A stretch of DNA of 64,000 bases, taken from positions 354,526-418,525 of the forward strand of contig CAJUIZ010000001.1 of the NCBI GenBank assembly GCA_910586625.1. Reading direction: 5' to 3'. Position numbers and translations under genes: made by a program. The DNA comes from an uncultured Christensenellaceae bacterium. Its GTDB lineage: Bacteria; Bacillota; Clostridia; Christensenellales; CAG-314. Every line of letters starts with the position of its first letter. Position 1 is the first letter of the stretch. Under the pieces are notes generated by a model, which was not told the origin of the DNA, did no database searches, and worked only from the letters and a program-made list of their open reading frames with translations. Positions 34,330 through 43,588 of this stretch are shown piece by piece.

Positions 34330-34809
34330 ATGAGCAAGGAATCGGAAGCGAAATCGATGTATAATACGCTGTGCGCCACTTTGGACAATATCAAGTGGCA
34401 TTACAGCAAGGAAGAAGACAAGTTAGTCGTGCGCACGTCGGCGGTAGGCGAAGATCTGTCTATGAAATTGTATATCAAGGTGGACGCGGATCGCTCGGTT
34501 ATGTATCTCAAGTCGGGTATGCCTTATACCGTACCGCAGGATAAGATCGACGAATTGTGCAAGGCGGTAATAATCGCCAATTGGGCTATGCTCAACGGCA
34601 GTTTCGAGATGGACGTTAACGATGGGTATATCGCGTTTAAGCTTATCGTTCCCTTTATGGAAAGCATAGTCAGCGAAAAGGTGTGCCGCTATATGATAAA
34701 TCTTTCGTGCGATATGGTAGACAGGTTCAACGACAAATTTCAAAAGCTTGCGGACAGTAGGATGACGCTTGACGAATTCAAGGAATTTACCGCGCAGGCA
34801 TTCAAATAA
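34330..34809 (+). CDS. YbjN-domain-like protein
   Basis: The 159-residue protein has the layout of YbjN/type-III-chaperone-like domains: an early helix, paired strands (YSKEEDKLVVRTSAVG, MKLYIKVDADRSVMYLKSGM), then a helix IDELCKAVIIANWAMLNGSFEMD and a GYIAFKLIVPF strand. It is cytosolic. The role in this lineage is unknown; the domain often acts as a small-molecule or protein chaperone module. It ends at a terminator shared with the convergent AmaP gene. Confidence 0.6.
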   Translation: MSKESEAKSMYNTLCATLDNIKWHYSKEEDKLVVRTSAVGEDLSMKLYIKVDADRSVMYLKSGMPYTVPQDKIDELCKAVIIANWAMLNGSFEMDVNDGYIAFKLIVPFMESIVSEKVCRYMINLSCDMVDRFNDKFQKLADSRMTLDEFKEFTAQAFK

Positions 34810-34821
34810 AGCGATATGTAA

Positions 34822-34849
34822 AACGGCTTAAAATATCTTTTAAGCCGTT
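34822..34849. terminator. Bidirectional terminator between YbjN-like and AmaP genes
   Basis: AACGGCTTAAAA pairs perfectly with TTTTAAGCCGTT around TATC. Confidence 0.75.
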
Positions 34850-34900
34850 AATTATTTTACGTTTAGAACGTTATTTCGAAGCGTACGCACGCAGCGTCGT

Positions 34901-35569
34901 TTATTCGCCGTTTGTTGTTTCGTCTTTTTGTTCTTCGTCGGGCGCGTTCAATTCTATTTCGTTATCCAACGGATTGTCGTAAATTTCCGCGGTTACTTCC
35001 CGTTGGTCTCCCAATTTTTCCGCCTTTTCTTCCGCTGTGGGGACGTTGGGCACGTACCGCGTTTGCAGCTTGTTTATTTCGAAGTTAATGGTATTGAACG
35101 ACAGACCCAATGTGTTTTTGAAGCTGTCGGCAAGCAGACAGCGGAAGGTATCTATCGTTTCCGCGACGTTATCTGCGTTTACGTTTACCCTAAGAGTAAT
35201 GGCAAAGCCCTTTTTCTCGTCGGAGCGAATCTTCGTTTTGCGTACCGTAATACCGGTCGTTTGCTTCGCGCAGCTGTTAACAATGTTTTTTACGACTTTC
35301 GCCGTGGTACGGGTGGCGCTTTCGCTGTCGCAGAACAGCAGCACCTGTTTGACGTTTTCGCGTTCGGAGAAGTTGACGTATATCAGATAGACCGACAGCC
35401 CGAGATAAAGCAAAAACAGCACGATAATAAGAGACGTCAAAACGCCGTTGTTGACGGCTATTTCGTTTTCGGGGAATACTGCCGTCATATTTAGCAGCGT
35501 AATTATGGCAAATACCAATGTAATACATATTTGCGCTACAATTACAACCTTTTCCGCAAGCTTACGCAT
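34901..35569 (-). CDS. amaP: Alkaline shock response membrane anchor protein (AmaP)
   Basis: The 222-residue protein has two N-terminal transmembrane helices (about 5-27 and 48-70) and an Asp23/AmaP-type cytosolic domain (about 80-175), with an acidic tail. AmaP anchors Asp23-type wall-stress proteins to the membrane, but no asp23 gene is adjacent. I chose the ATG at 35569 because GAGGTG lies just before it; a longer in-frame start exists at 35680. Confidence 0.8.
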   Translation of the reverse strand: MRKLAEKVVIVAQICITLVFAIITLLNMTAVFPENEIAVNNGVLTSLIIVLFLLYLGLSVYLIYVNFSERENVKQVLLFCDSESATRTTAKVVKNIVNSCAKQTTGITVRKTKIRSDEKKGFAITLRVNVNADNVAETIDTFRCLLADSFKNTLGLSFNTINFEINKLQTRYVPNVPTAEEKAEKLGDQREVTAEIYDNPLDNEIELNAPDEEQKDETTNGE

Positions 35570-35761
35570 AATACACCTCGCATTTAGTATACGCCTATTT
35601 GTCGCCGCTAATACTATTTTGCCGTTATATTCGTGCAAGAATAAGCTTTTGCAAAAAGCCTTCGCAGACAAAAAACGCAAAAAAGTTTATACGAAATATT
35701 GACAAAAGTATCCGAGTTATATTAAAATTTTTTACAGACGACAACGGAGAATCGCACAGCT

Positions 35762-37942
35762 ATGAACGAACGCGGATTTCAAGGCATTCTTATAGAGCTT
35801 ATATTGGAATATCTCGGCTCGAACAACGACGTTAACGAGTCCGTTTCCGATTCGCTCGACCAACGGACGGCGACGGCGCTCGTCAATTTTATCGACGAAA
35901 TTCCCGGCGGATTTTTGATTTACCGCGCCTACGGCGACGAAGATATTATTTACGCCAACAAAGCGCTTATCAAAATTTTCAAATGCCGTTCGTTGCAGGA
36001 ATTTCGAAAGCATACGGGCAATTCGTTCAAGGGAATAGTTCATCCCGTCGATCTCGAAGCCGTGGAGAACAGTATTGCTCGGCAGATTGCGCAAAACAAA
36101 GACAAGATGGATTATGTCGAGTATCGCATTCGCCGCAGAGACGGCGCCGTGCGTTGGGTGCAAGACTACGGACACTTTGTGCAAAGCGAAGCCGTTGGGG
36201 GCATTTTTTACGTGTTTATCAGCGACGTAACGGAAGAAAGAAACCGCCGTATGGAAGAAACCGCGGCGTTAATCAGCGAGAAAGATCACAAGATTCAAAC
36301 TTTAATAGAAGAATACGACAAGGAGCGCAAGCTTATCAATCAGGAGCATCTGCGCAGGTTGGAAGTAATAGAAGGTTTGTCCGTCAATTACGACACTATA
36401 TTGTATGTGGATATCGACACTGACAAAATGCTGCCTTATCGTGTAAGCCGCCGCGTTGAAAGTGAGTTCGACGAGACGAATCAGCCGCGCGCGTTTAAGC
36501 CGTATGTAAAGGGATACGCAGCCGAATGGGTGTATCCCGACGATATGGAAACGTTTTTGCGCGCTACCGACCGCGCGTATATCAAGCGTAAGCTTTCCGA
36601 CAATAAGACATTTTTTACAAATTACCGCATTGTGGAAGGCGGAGCAATATATCATATGCAGCTGCGCGTCGTTAACGTCGGCAGCGAAAAGCATATTTCT
36701 CAGATAGTTATCGGCTCGCGCAATATCGAAGAAGAAATACGCCGAGACTTGAACCGAATGAAAGTGTTGGAAGAAGCTCTCAATAACGCCAAGTCGGCGA
36801 ACGTTGCCAAGAATACCTTTTTGTCTAATATGTCGCACGATATGCGTACGCCGCTAAACGCCGTGTTCGGGTATACCGCATTGGCAAAACACGGCGCGGA
36901 CGCCAAAACGCGCGAATACTTGGATAAGATTGACGCGTCGGGTCAGCAATTGCTGGAACTTATAGACAAAGTGCTTGCAATCTCGCAAATAGAATCCAGC
37001 GAAACGGAGATTGTCGGCGCAGAGTATAATATAGGGCAAATTGTACGCAAGGCGTACGATTATGCTTTGACGTTGGCGGGCGACAAGCGGCTTAACGTTA
37101 CTTGCGACGTGTCGAAAATTACAAACCTTGACGTGATATGCGACGGAGACAAGCTGGAGCAATCGCTGTTTCATATAGTAAGCAACGCCGTCAAGTATAC
37201 GGAAAACGGCGGCAGCGTGGCAATTGCGGCAGTGGAAACGCAGCGGCTTCCCAACGGATACTCCGTTTACGAGTTGTCCGTTACCGACAACGGAGTCGGA
37301 ATAAGCAAGGATTCGTTAGAGCATATCTTCGAGCCGTTCGAGCGAATACGCAATACGACATTTAGCGGAGTATTCGGCACCGGGTTGGGCCTGACGATTA
37401 CCAAGCGATACATAGACGCTATGGGCGGAAGAATAGCAGTGGAAAGCGACGAAGGAAAGGGCAGCAGATTTACCGTAACGCTCAATTTGCCCACTGTGGA
37501 AACGGGCGAAAGGCTGGCGTTCACCGCGGAAGAATTGGTTCGGGAGTTTAACGGGCGCAAGATTTTGCTTGTGGACGACAATGAAATCAATTTGGAAATA
37601 GAGCGGGAAATATTGGAAGATATCGGCTTTGTTATAGATACGGCGATGAACGGACGGCAGGCGGTGGACAGGATAACGGAGTGCCGCGCCGACGAATACG
37701 CTCTGATTTTGATGGATATTCAAATGCCCGTTATGGACGGTCGGCAAGCAACCAAGGAAATACGCGGATTGCCCGACAAGTCGAAAGCGAGCGTGCCCGT
37801 TATCGCGTTATCCGCCAACGCATTCGAAAGCGATCGTAAGCTATCTTTGGAATACGGCTTGGACGAACATTTGACAAAACCGCTCGATATACCCAATTTA
37901 CTTAAAACGGTATCGTTGGTTCTGCGCTCCCGCGGTAAATAG
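35762..37942 (+). CDS. Hybrid sensor histidine kinase/response regulator with PAS domains
   Basis: The 726-residue soluble protein has a first PAS domain (about 45-160) with a PAC-type RRRDGAVRWVQDYG, a second PAS-like domain (about 205-330), a HisKA domain with the phosphoacceptor in SNMSHDMRTPLNA (His ~359), a HATPase (N box HIVSNAVKYTENGG, G1 DNGVGIS, G2 GTGLGL), and a C-terminal receiver with DDNEIN and LMDIQMPVMDG (Asp ~651). It has no transmembrane helix or output domain, so it senses a cytosolic signal and must pass phosphate to another protein. Confidence 0.92.
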   Translation: MNERGFQGILIELILEYLGSNNDVNESVSDSLDQRTATALVNFIDEIPGGFLIYRAYGDEDIIYANKALIKIFKCRSLQEFRKHTGNSFKGIVHPVDLEAVENSIARQIAQNKDKMDYVEYRIRRRDGAVRWVQDYGHFVQSEAVGGIFYVFISDVTEERNRRMEETAALISEKDHKIQTLIEEYDKERKLINQEHLRRLEVIEGLSVNYDTILYVDIDTDKMLPYRVSRRVESEFDETNQPRAFKPYVKGYAAEWVYPDDMETFLRATDRAYIKRKLSDNKTFFTNYRIVEGGAIYHMQLRVVNVGSEKHISQIVIGSRNIEEEIRRDLNRMKVLEEALNNAKSANVAKNTFLSNMSHDMRTPLNAVFGYTALAKHGADAKTREYLDKIDASGQQLLELIDKVLAISQIESSETEIVGAEYNIGQIVRKAYDYALTLAGDKRLNVTCDVSKITNLDVICDGDKLEQSLFHIVSNAVKYTENGGSVAIAAVETQRLPNGYSVYELSVTDNGVGISKDSLEHIFEPFERIRNTTFSGVFGTGLGLTITKRYIDAMGGRIAVESDEGKGSRFTVTLNLPTVETGERLAFTAEELVREFNGRKILLVDDNEINLEIEREILEDIGFVIDTAMNGRQAVDRITECRADEYALILMDIQMPVMDGRQATKEIRGLPDKSKASVPVIALSANAFESDRKLSLEYGLDEHLTKPLDIPNLLKTVSLVLRSRGK

Positions 37943-38120
37943 CAATGATGATTTATGTACAAATTTGTGTCGGAAAACGGAGCTCGAACGCAATCGGGCT
38001 CTGTTTTTTCGAAAAAACACGTACTTTTTGCCGAGAAAGGTAACAACTTTTATATATCGCTTGATAAATTATTTTTACAATGATAAAATAAACCTATCAC
38101 AATGCGGAAAAGATAACATT

Positions 38121-38651
38121 ATGTCGAAATATGTAAAAGAAGTTAACGAATGCTTGCTAAAAATTCAACAAGGCGACCAAGCACAGTTCGAAGAACTGTA
38201 CAAAATGACCGCCAACCATCTGCGCTCTACTGCGGCTATGTATTTGTCTAACAAAGACTTTGTCGACGATGTACTTTCGGAAGCGTACAAGAAGGTTTAC
38301 ACCTACAACGAGTCCTTCGATTACGAACAGGACGGCTTTAATTGGCTGTGCAAAATCGTTCAGAACGTAGCTCTTTCCAAAAACGCCGCAGAAAAACGCG
38401 CCGCATTTCTCGAAGAAGAATACCGCAAAAATTTGGAGTTGCGTTACTTGCGCGATGAATTTGCCGATGCGGAATTCAACTCGATACTAAGCGTGTTGGA
38501 CGAGCCCGATAGGTCGATTGCTTACCGTTGGTTTTTCTTGGGCGAAACTCAGGAAGAAATCGGCAGGGATCACGTCGTGTCCAAGGTTGCCGTTTGCAAG
38601 CGGTTAAAAAGGATTTGCAAAAAATTGAAAAATTATATGGACGACGAGTAA
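38121..38651 (+). CDS. ECF-like sigma factor
   Basis: The 176-residue protein has a sigma region 2 (NECLLKIQQGDQAQFEELYK, VDDVLSEAYKKVYTY, FNWLCKIVQNVAL) and a region 4 HTH (SIAYRWFFLGETQEEIGRD, then KVAVCKRLKRICKKL). It probably directs RNA polymerase to a small regulon. The ATG at 38121 fits the family; a longer in-frame start at 37965 overlaps poor sequence. It is followed by a secreted peptidase-like gene and a membrane protein with anti-sigma layout. Confidence 0.82.
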   Translation: MSKYVKEVNECLLKIQQGDQAQFEELYKMTANHLRSTAAMYLSNKDFVDDVLSEAYKKVYTYNESFDYEQDGFNWLCKIVQNVALSKNAAEKRAAFLEEEYRKNLELRYLRDEFADAEFNSILSVLDEPDRSIAYRWFFLGETQEEIGRDHVVSKVAVCKRLKRICKKLKNYMDDE

Positions 38652-38709
38652 ACTAAATTACAATTTGCTCGGTATATAGAATGCATTAAACAATTGGAGA
38701 TTTATACTA

Positions 38710-39519
38710 ATGACAAGAACTAAGACGTTTATTATCGTTGCAATACTGCTCGCGTTTGTTTCCGTTTTCGGAGCGTGGACGGGCAGCAACAACGCGGAAA
38801 CTCGCTATGCCGATTCGCAGCTGTATTCAACCTATGCCAACGAAACGGTAAGTTATACAAAAAAAGTTACTACGGCGCAAAATTTCACTGACGGAAATTG
38901 CCCTTTCTATTACGGTACTCCCGATATAACCAATGCCTGCGGCGCGGTAGCCGGTTCGGAGATTGTTGCGTTTTATGACAAATACTATCCTAATATGATT
39001 CCTAACTGGACTTCGTATTATACTGCAAGCGGCAAGTATCGTATTCAGGATTCCGTATATGTTCCTGCGCTAACGAGAGAACTGTACACGCTTATGCGTA
39101 CCAATGTAGACGACGTTGGCGTGAGCCGTACGGATTTTCTTAACGGACTTACAAGCTACATAAACGGTAAAGGTTATCAAGTAAATTATCAAAGCGTTAA
39201 AAGCGGCAAAACAATAGATTTTGCCCAGTGTAGAAATGCAATAGATAATAACAAGGTAATTGCGTTGTTTGCTTTGCCGACTACGGTATATCAAATGTCG
39301 GAAGAAGGCAATAGAGATATTTATGTGGGAATAAATATCAACAGCGCGCACATAATGGTGGTATTCGGATATGTTCAATATCAGTATTATAACAGTAGCG
39401 GACTGTTTCGTACTGACACGTATTTGTATGCCGCGATAGGTAAAACTGGTACGCAGTTTGGATTATATAAAATAGATTCCGCCGATACGGAAGCGGCGTA
39501 CATAGTAAACATTCAATAG
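38710..39519 (+). CDS. Secreted papain-fold cysteine peptidase-like protein
   Basis: The 269-residue protein has a signal peptide (hydrophobic 7-22). A papain-like pair is visible: Cys ~77 in ITNACGAVAGSEIVAFYDKY, where the helix following the Cys is typical, and His ~214 in NSAHIMVVFGYVQY, followed by YLYAAIGKTGTQ. The pattern resembles C39/C47-like peptidases. It lies in the sigma/anti-sigma cluster, and its product is likely exported. Confidence 0.65.
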   Translation: MTRTKTFIIVAILLAFVSVFGAWTGSNNAETRYADSQLYSTYANETVSYTKKVTTAQNFTDGNCPFYYGTPDITNACGAVAGSEIVAFYDKYYPNMIPNWTSYYTASGKYRIQDSVYVPALTRELYTLMRTNVDDVGVSRTDFLNGLTSYINGKGYQVNYQSVKSGKTIDFAQCRNAIDNNKVIALFALPTTVYQMSEEGNRDIYVGININSAHIMVVFGYVQYQYYNSSGLFRTDTYLYAAIGKTGTQFGLYKIDSADTEAAYIVNIQ

Positions 39520-39526
39520 GAGCATT

Positions 39527-40189
39527 ATGAAAGACTACGAAATTCACAAACTGATAGAACAGCAGAACCCCGAAGCCAAGGAAAGGCTGTGGCAGCGTAT
39601 CAAGTCGGAGCTCGATCTTCCCGACAATCCGCCCGCCCCCGCGCCCGTTGCGGCTAAACCCAAAGTGTGGAGGAGATGGACCGCCATTGCCGCAGCTTTG
39701 GTATGCGTTATAACGCTGTCTATCGTTTTGCCGTTAACTCTCGGCGGCGAGAAGATACGATTTAGTGATTTTGAGCACTATACGGTTGCAAGACTGGAAC
39801 AGAATCTCGAAGATTATTTTTTGTCGAATAACCGAGATTTGCTTGTTGTCGATTGGTACGATATTGCCGAAGAAGTTAAAACGGATTACGGCCATATAAA
39901 TGAAGACCCGAACGATGTAGTGTTTTTCATGGAAACTATCGTAAACAACGAAACGGGCGAAATTTTAACGCTGTATATAACCGATAATAGAACGCGAGTT
40001 GATATACTGGAAATTTATCACACGGGCAATAATACGACAAGCGTTCGTAACGTTTCGGTTAAATACAGTAGCGACGTTTTATATACGAGAGCAATGTTCG
40101 AATACAATAAAAATGTTTATTACTTAAATATAGACGTCGGCAACGCTCAGGAAAGACTGACGGAAATTATCGAAAGTATGCTTCCGTAA
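39527..40189 (+). CDS. Single-pass membrane protein with anti-sigma-factor layout
   Basis: The 220-residue protein has a ~50-residue cytosolic N-terminus (HKLIEQQNPEAKERLWQRIK and a Pro-rich linker), one transmembrane helix (about 52-72), and a ~145-residue extracytoplasmic domain. That layout, 7 bp after the peptidase gene in a cluster led by an ECF-type sigma factor, suggests an anti-sigma factor. No zinc-binding ZAS motif is visible, so the assignment rests on context. GGAGC precedes the ATG. A terminator follows. Confidence 0.55.
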   Translation: MKDYEIHKLIEQQNPEAKERLWQRIKSELDLPDNPPAPAPVAAKPKVWRRWTAIAAALVCVITLSIVLPLTLGGEKIRFSDFEHYTVARLEQNLEDYFLSNNRDLLVVDWYDIAEEVKTDYGHINEDPNDVVFFMETIVNNETGEILTLYITDNRTRVDILEIYHTGNNTTSVRNVSVKYSSDVLYTRAMFEYNKNVYYLNIDVGNAQERLTEIIESMLP

Positions 40190-40204
40190 AACAATGTTTA
40201 CAAA

Positions 40205-40241
40205 AATAAGACTGTTGATTGGCAACGGTCTTATTTTTTTG
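40205..40241 (+). terminator. Terminator after the sigma cluster
   Basis: AATAAGACTGTTG pairs with CAACGGTCTTATT (one wobble) around ATTGG and is followed by TTTTT. Confidence 0.85.
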
Positions 40242-40323
40242 TAATATTATGTAACAATTTGTCGGAAATAGTTAACAAACGGGAGCAAGCGGCAGTAGAA
40301 ATGGCAAATAGTGTTTTCGGCAC

Positions 40324-40420
40324 GGGGGGGGGGTGCTCTAATTGCGCCGCGCGGGCAAGGGACGCGCTCCGCTTTTCTGCCGTAAGCTATTTCATACTAA
40401 AGATTAACAAAGGGGGGGGG
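40324..40420 (+). repeat. Two long G tracts upstream of a small gene
   Basis: A run of ten G (40324-40333) and a run of nine G (40412-40420) lie 78 bp apart in otherwise AT-balanced DNA. The second occupies the ribosome-binding position, 6 bp before the ATG at 40427. Confidence 0.7.
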
Positions 40421-40426
40421 ATCGCA

Positions 40427-40636
40427 ATGAATAAGCAATATATAATGTCGTATTTTGTGGAGAAGTTGTATGTTTGGTTGGACGAAGTGTGGGACGAGTA
40501 TTGCGGCGGTTACGAATCGGAGTTTCTGCTCGGTAAGATTTACGCTTACATTGAGTGCTTGGAACTGATTTTGCAACATGACGGAATAGACAACAAAATG
40601 TTACTTGAACTGGAAGTTAAGTACGGTTTGAAGTAA
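40427..40636 (+). CDS. Unrecognised 69-residue protein
   Basis: The helical, slightly acidic protein (YFVEKLYVWLDEVWDEYCGG, FLLGKIYAYIECLELILQ) has no family I recognise. Its ribosome site is a run of nine G, so its translation may vary with tract length. Confidence 0.5.
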   Translation: MNKQYIMSYFVEKLYVWLDEVWDEYCGGYESEFLLGKIYAYIECLELILQHDGIDNKMLLELEVKYGLK

Positions 40637-40777
40637 GAACGAAGGAATAAACCGAGTTTGCTTTTTGCCTGCGGCGCGGTTTATCTGCGCGCTGATGCAA
40701 ATCTGCTTTTAGCAGGTTCGCATTATGCTTATACGGCAGTGTGACGCAACGAGCCGATTGTGCAACCGTTTTTGCCG

Positions 40778-40966
40778 CTATTCCAATACAAGCGCTTTTT
40801 GGGGGCAAAATGACGAGCACTTTCCGCAGCGTATGCATTTGGTGCGGTCGATAACGGGCGCGTTGTAATCTGTTTGGGACAGTGCTCCTACGGGGCAGAC
40901 CTTGACAGCGGGGCAGGGATGGTTTTGCGGACAGTTGTCTGTTTTTATATTAAGAGTTTATGACAT
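40778..40966 (-). pseudogene. 4Fe-4S ferredoxin-like gene with a stop at codon 3
   Basis: The frame after ATG TCA reads TAA and then encodes TLNIKTDNCPQNHPCPAVK, VCPVGALSQ and CIRCGKCSSFCPQKALVLE, with eight Cys in two [4Fe-4S] clusters. GGAGATAAGCTT precedes the ATG, so the start is well placed. One substitution (CAA to TAA) would explain the early stop. Initiation at a rare codon after the stop cannot be excluded. Confidence 0.6.
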
Positions 40967-41239
40967 AAGCTTATCTCCTTTATTGTATTATACTACACGT
41001 TTTTTCTAAAATCAACACAATTTGCTTTTAGACGTTTTTGCGGGATAAGAGCGGTTAATTACGGCACAATCTTCCGCGCGGCAAAGACCGTCCCAAGGGC
41101 TTAAATACCGATAAAACGCTATTGTCGATTGGGGACGCAAACAGACAGCAAAGTTTAACGCTTGCGCCGATTGATTTTTTGTCGAAAATAAAAACCCCGC
41201 CCCCGCAAGGGGCGGAGATTCTGCCGATTGTAGACGGGA

Positions 41240-42295
41240 TTATTCTATTTTCAACCGTACGTAATACGTATTTTTTCCGTTTCCGAGTTTTTGGATATAT
41301 TGTTGGATAACCAATTCTTTTAACGCTTTTTCTATCGAGCTGACCGATAGAGAAGGACACAGTTCCATTAGCTCGGCTTTTGTGAATTTCCCCAGTTTAT
41401 TTCCGGTGGCGGATTTTACAATACTTAAAGCAGAGCTATTGTCGCTTACTAAATCCATACGATCTTCAAAATCCACATAGGCGGAGAAAATGGTGCTTAG
41501 CAAATATTTAATAAACGGAGTTGCGTTGTCTTTGCCTTCGTGCCACCCTTGCTGACTTGCATACAGCGCATCGTAATACAAATCTTTGTTGTTGGCTATC
41601 TTTGCTTCAAGCGAAACATATTTACCGACGCTGAAACCGCAACGGTATAACAACAACGTTGTTAATAACCGCGACATTCTGCCGTTTCCGTCCAAGAACG
41701 GATGAATGCACAAAAAATCGTGAATATACGTCGGAATCAAAATAAGCGGATCGACGTCCTTGTGTGCAAGCGCATTGTTCAGTTCGTTGCAAATTTGTTC
41801 GATGGCAACGGGGGTTTCGTGCGGAGCGAGCGGAGTAAACAAATTGACTATATTTCCGTTCGCGTCTGTTGCGCTTATAAAATTTTGTACATTTTTGAAG
41901 GTGCCGCCGATTGCTTTTTTTGTATTGTGAGAATACAGTATCTTGTGCAATTGCAGAATATAATTCGGGGTAGTTGGTAAATATTCGTAATTCTCGTGTA
42001 TTACATTTAACGCATCGCGGTAACCGGCAATTTCTTCTTCGTCCCTGTTTCTCGGCGAAGCGCGGTCTTGCAATAGCTGCTTTAACCGAGTGCTTGTCGT
42101 GCTAATGCCTTCTATAGCGTTGGATGCTTGGGTACTTTGTATTTTTGCAATTTCCACCAACCTGTTTAATTGAGCGGGGTTTTGTTTTAGATACAAATCT
42201 TGCATACCTTTCATTCGGTAAATTTGCGCAATATAATTTACTATTTCAGTATCCCACTTGCAATTTGTAAGTTTAGAATAATCGAATACTCTCAT
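41240..42295 (-). CDS. Fic family protein
   Basis: The 351-residue protein is a predicted AMP-transferase (or another NMP-transferring Fic enzyme). The N-terminal inhibitory helix SNAIEGISTT ([S/T]xxxE[G/N]) is near residue 57, the catalytic motif HPFLDGNGRMSR near residue 197, and a C-terminal winged helix (about 285-350) resembles a transcriptional repressor domain. The own helix autoinhibits (class II). The ATG at 42295 has a G-rich upstream box; a longer frame starts at 42379. Confidence 0.9.
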   Translation of the reverse strand: MRVFDYSKLTNCKWDTEIVNYIAQIYRMKGMQDLYLKQNPAQLNRLVEIAKIQSTQASNAIEGISTTSTRLKQLLQDRASPRNRDEEEIAGYRDALNVIHENYEYLPTTPNYILQLHKILYSHNTKKAIGGTFKNVQNFISATDANGNIVNLFTPLAPHETPVAIEQICNELNNALAHKDVDPLILIPTYIHDFLCIHPFLDGNGRMSRLLTTLLLYRCGFSVGKYVSLEAKIANNKDLYYDALYASQQGWHEGKDNATPFIKYLLSTIFSAYVDFEDRMDLVSDNSSALSIVKSATGNKLGKFTKAELMELCPSLSVSSIEKALKELVIQQYIQKLGNGKNTYYVRLKIE

Positions 42296-42530
42296 AACGC
42301 CCACCCCTTTCCCGTAAAGTATACCCATTTTTACGGGAAAAGTCAACGGATTACGGGAAAATATTATTATCGTATTCAATAGCTATATCGTAATTTCAAA
42401 TTATTTTATAAAGCAGTCTATGTACTGTCATTTTGCGCTAATTCCGAAAATAACGCTTGGCGAATTACAATCTCGGTTTTTTTACTGTATAAAGTTCGAT
42501 TGCCGTACGAAAATAAAAAAGCATAAAAAT

Positions 42531-42561
42531 AACGTGTTGAATTGTGGGCGTTCAACACGTT
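42531..42561 (-). terminator. Terminator after the tRNA-like fragment
   Basis: AACGTGTTGAA pairs perfectly with TTCAACACGTT and on the minus strand is followed by ATTTTTATG. Confidence 0.7.
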
Positions 42562-42567
42562 ATAGTA

Positions 42568-42588
42568 TGGCGGAAGCGGTGAGATTCG
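42568..42588 (-). tRNA. Degenerate tRNA-Ser 3' end (acceptor stem remnant)
   Basis: On the minus strand CGCTTCCGCCA and part of a T arm remain, but the T loop is altered (ACGAAT for TTCGAAT) and there is no anticodon arm upstream. It differs from the 44.5-kb fragment at one base over the shared 21. A terminator follows, as for a real tRNA 3' end. It is a remnant, not a functional gene. Confidence 0.45.
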
Positions 42589-42840
42589 TCCCAAGCGCAG
42601 CGCAGGGTAAGCGCAGTATTACGGAGCGCTACGTTTTCAGCCGAGCAAGCAGTAGGCTTGCGAACGCCACGAGCCGTAGGCGAGTATTTCGATGATCCAG
42701 CGCAAAAGCGTCAAGCAAGCTTGCGCCGTTGTCGGCACAAAAAGTACGTAAAACTAACACGTACTTGCATATATAAAACCTATGACTATTTTTAACCAGT
42801 CAAAGTGAAAGTTTAACTATTATCAATCTCTGCGCAAATT
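42589..42840. other. GC-richer intergenic stretch without a gene
   Basis: The 252 bp between the tRNA-like remnant and the DUF3592 gene hold no convincing ORF. The sequence is richer in GC than its flanks and has short inverted pieces (GCAAGC/GCTTGC). I recognise no element. Confidence 0.4.
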
Positions 42841-43332
42841 TTAATCGTCTTTTTTTATTTTATACGCTTTACGGAACATAAAGCCTGTGCCAACGAATCC
42901 CCCTACGGAAAATATCAGACATAGCGTAATCAATAATATATGCGTTGAATTTCTGAAAACGACGTCCGTCGGATTGTCGCGGTTTACGTAAATGGTAATT
43001 GTTTTACCCATGTCGTCGGGCGGAGTGTTGGCGGAAGATGGGGTATCGGCGGTTTTTCTATACTTTTTTCCGTCGATTTCGTATTCGACTATATCGTAAT
43101 AAGTGGGTCGCTTGGAATGAGGACCTAAATGTTTATCGGAATCGTTTTCATAAATAATTTTGTGGTCGACAACCACCGACTCAACAGCTATAAACCGAGT
43201 TGCTTGAATTTGTCTTGCAAGCATATAGCATCCGGTGCCGAAAAATGCCAAAAATATAATCAGGAGAAATATTCCGCCAAACAGCCAAACTTTGTAATCG
43301 CTTTGATACGGGTCTGAATAATAATCGGACAT
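42841..43332 (-). CDS. DUF3592 family membrane protein
   Basis: The 163-residue protein has two transmembrane helices (about 15-37 and 130-152) around a beta-rich domain with YYDIVEYEIDGKKYRKT and DDMGKTITIYVNRDNPTDVVF, which is the DUF3592 pattern. Function unknown. Confidence 0.75.
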   Translation of the reverse strand: MSDYYSDPYQSDYKVWLFGGIFLLIIFLAFFGTGCYMLARQIQATRFIAVESVVVDHKIIYENDSDKHLGPHSKRPTYYDIVEYEIDGKKYRKTADTPSSANTPPDDMGKTITIYVNRDNPTDVVFRNSTHILLITLCLIFSVGGFVGTGFMFRKAYKIKKDD

Positions 43333-43452
43333 TTGATGTTATCTCCAAATTTTATAAAAAAATTGTATCACAAATAAACTTTTTTTTCAACTTTATAACT
43401 GTATAAAAAGGGTTTCGATGCTATGTTTCGTACGCTGATTATGCAAAAAATA

Positions 43453-43488
43453 GTCCCGCAACGAACCATTAGGGGTTCGTTGCGGGAC
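43453..43488 (-). terminator. Strong terminator after the secreted protein gene
   Basis: GTCCCGCAACGAACC pairs perfectly over 15 bp with its complement around ATTAGG and is followed on the minus strand by TATTTTTTG. Confidence 0.8.
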
Positions 43489-43588
43489 CGTTTGGCTAAA
43501 TGGTTGCAACCTAAACCGAATAATTTGTGATTAAGCAACCGATATTTTAATTAACGTTTTTCTGCTTGAACTATGTTTTATTCAAGTT

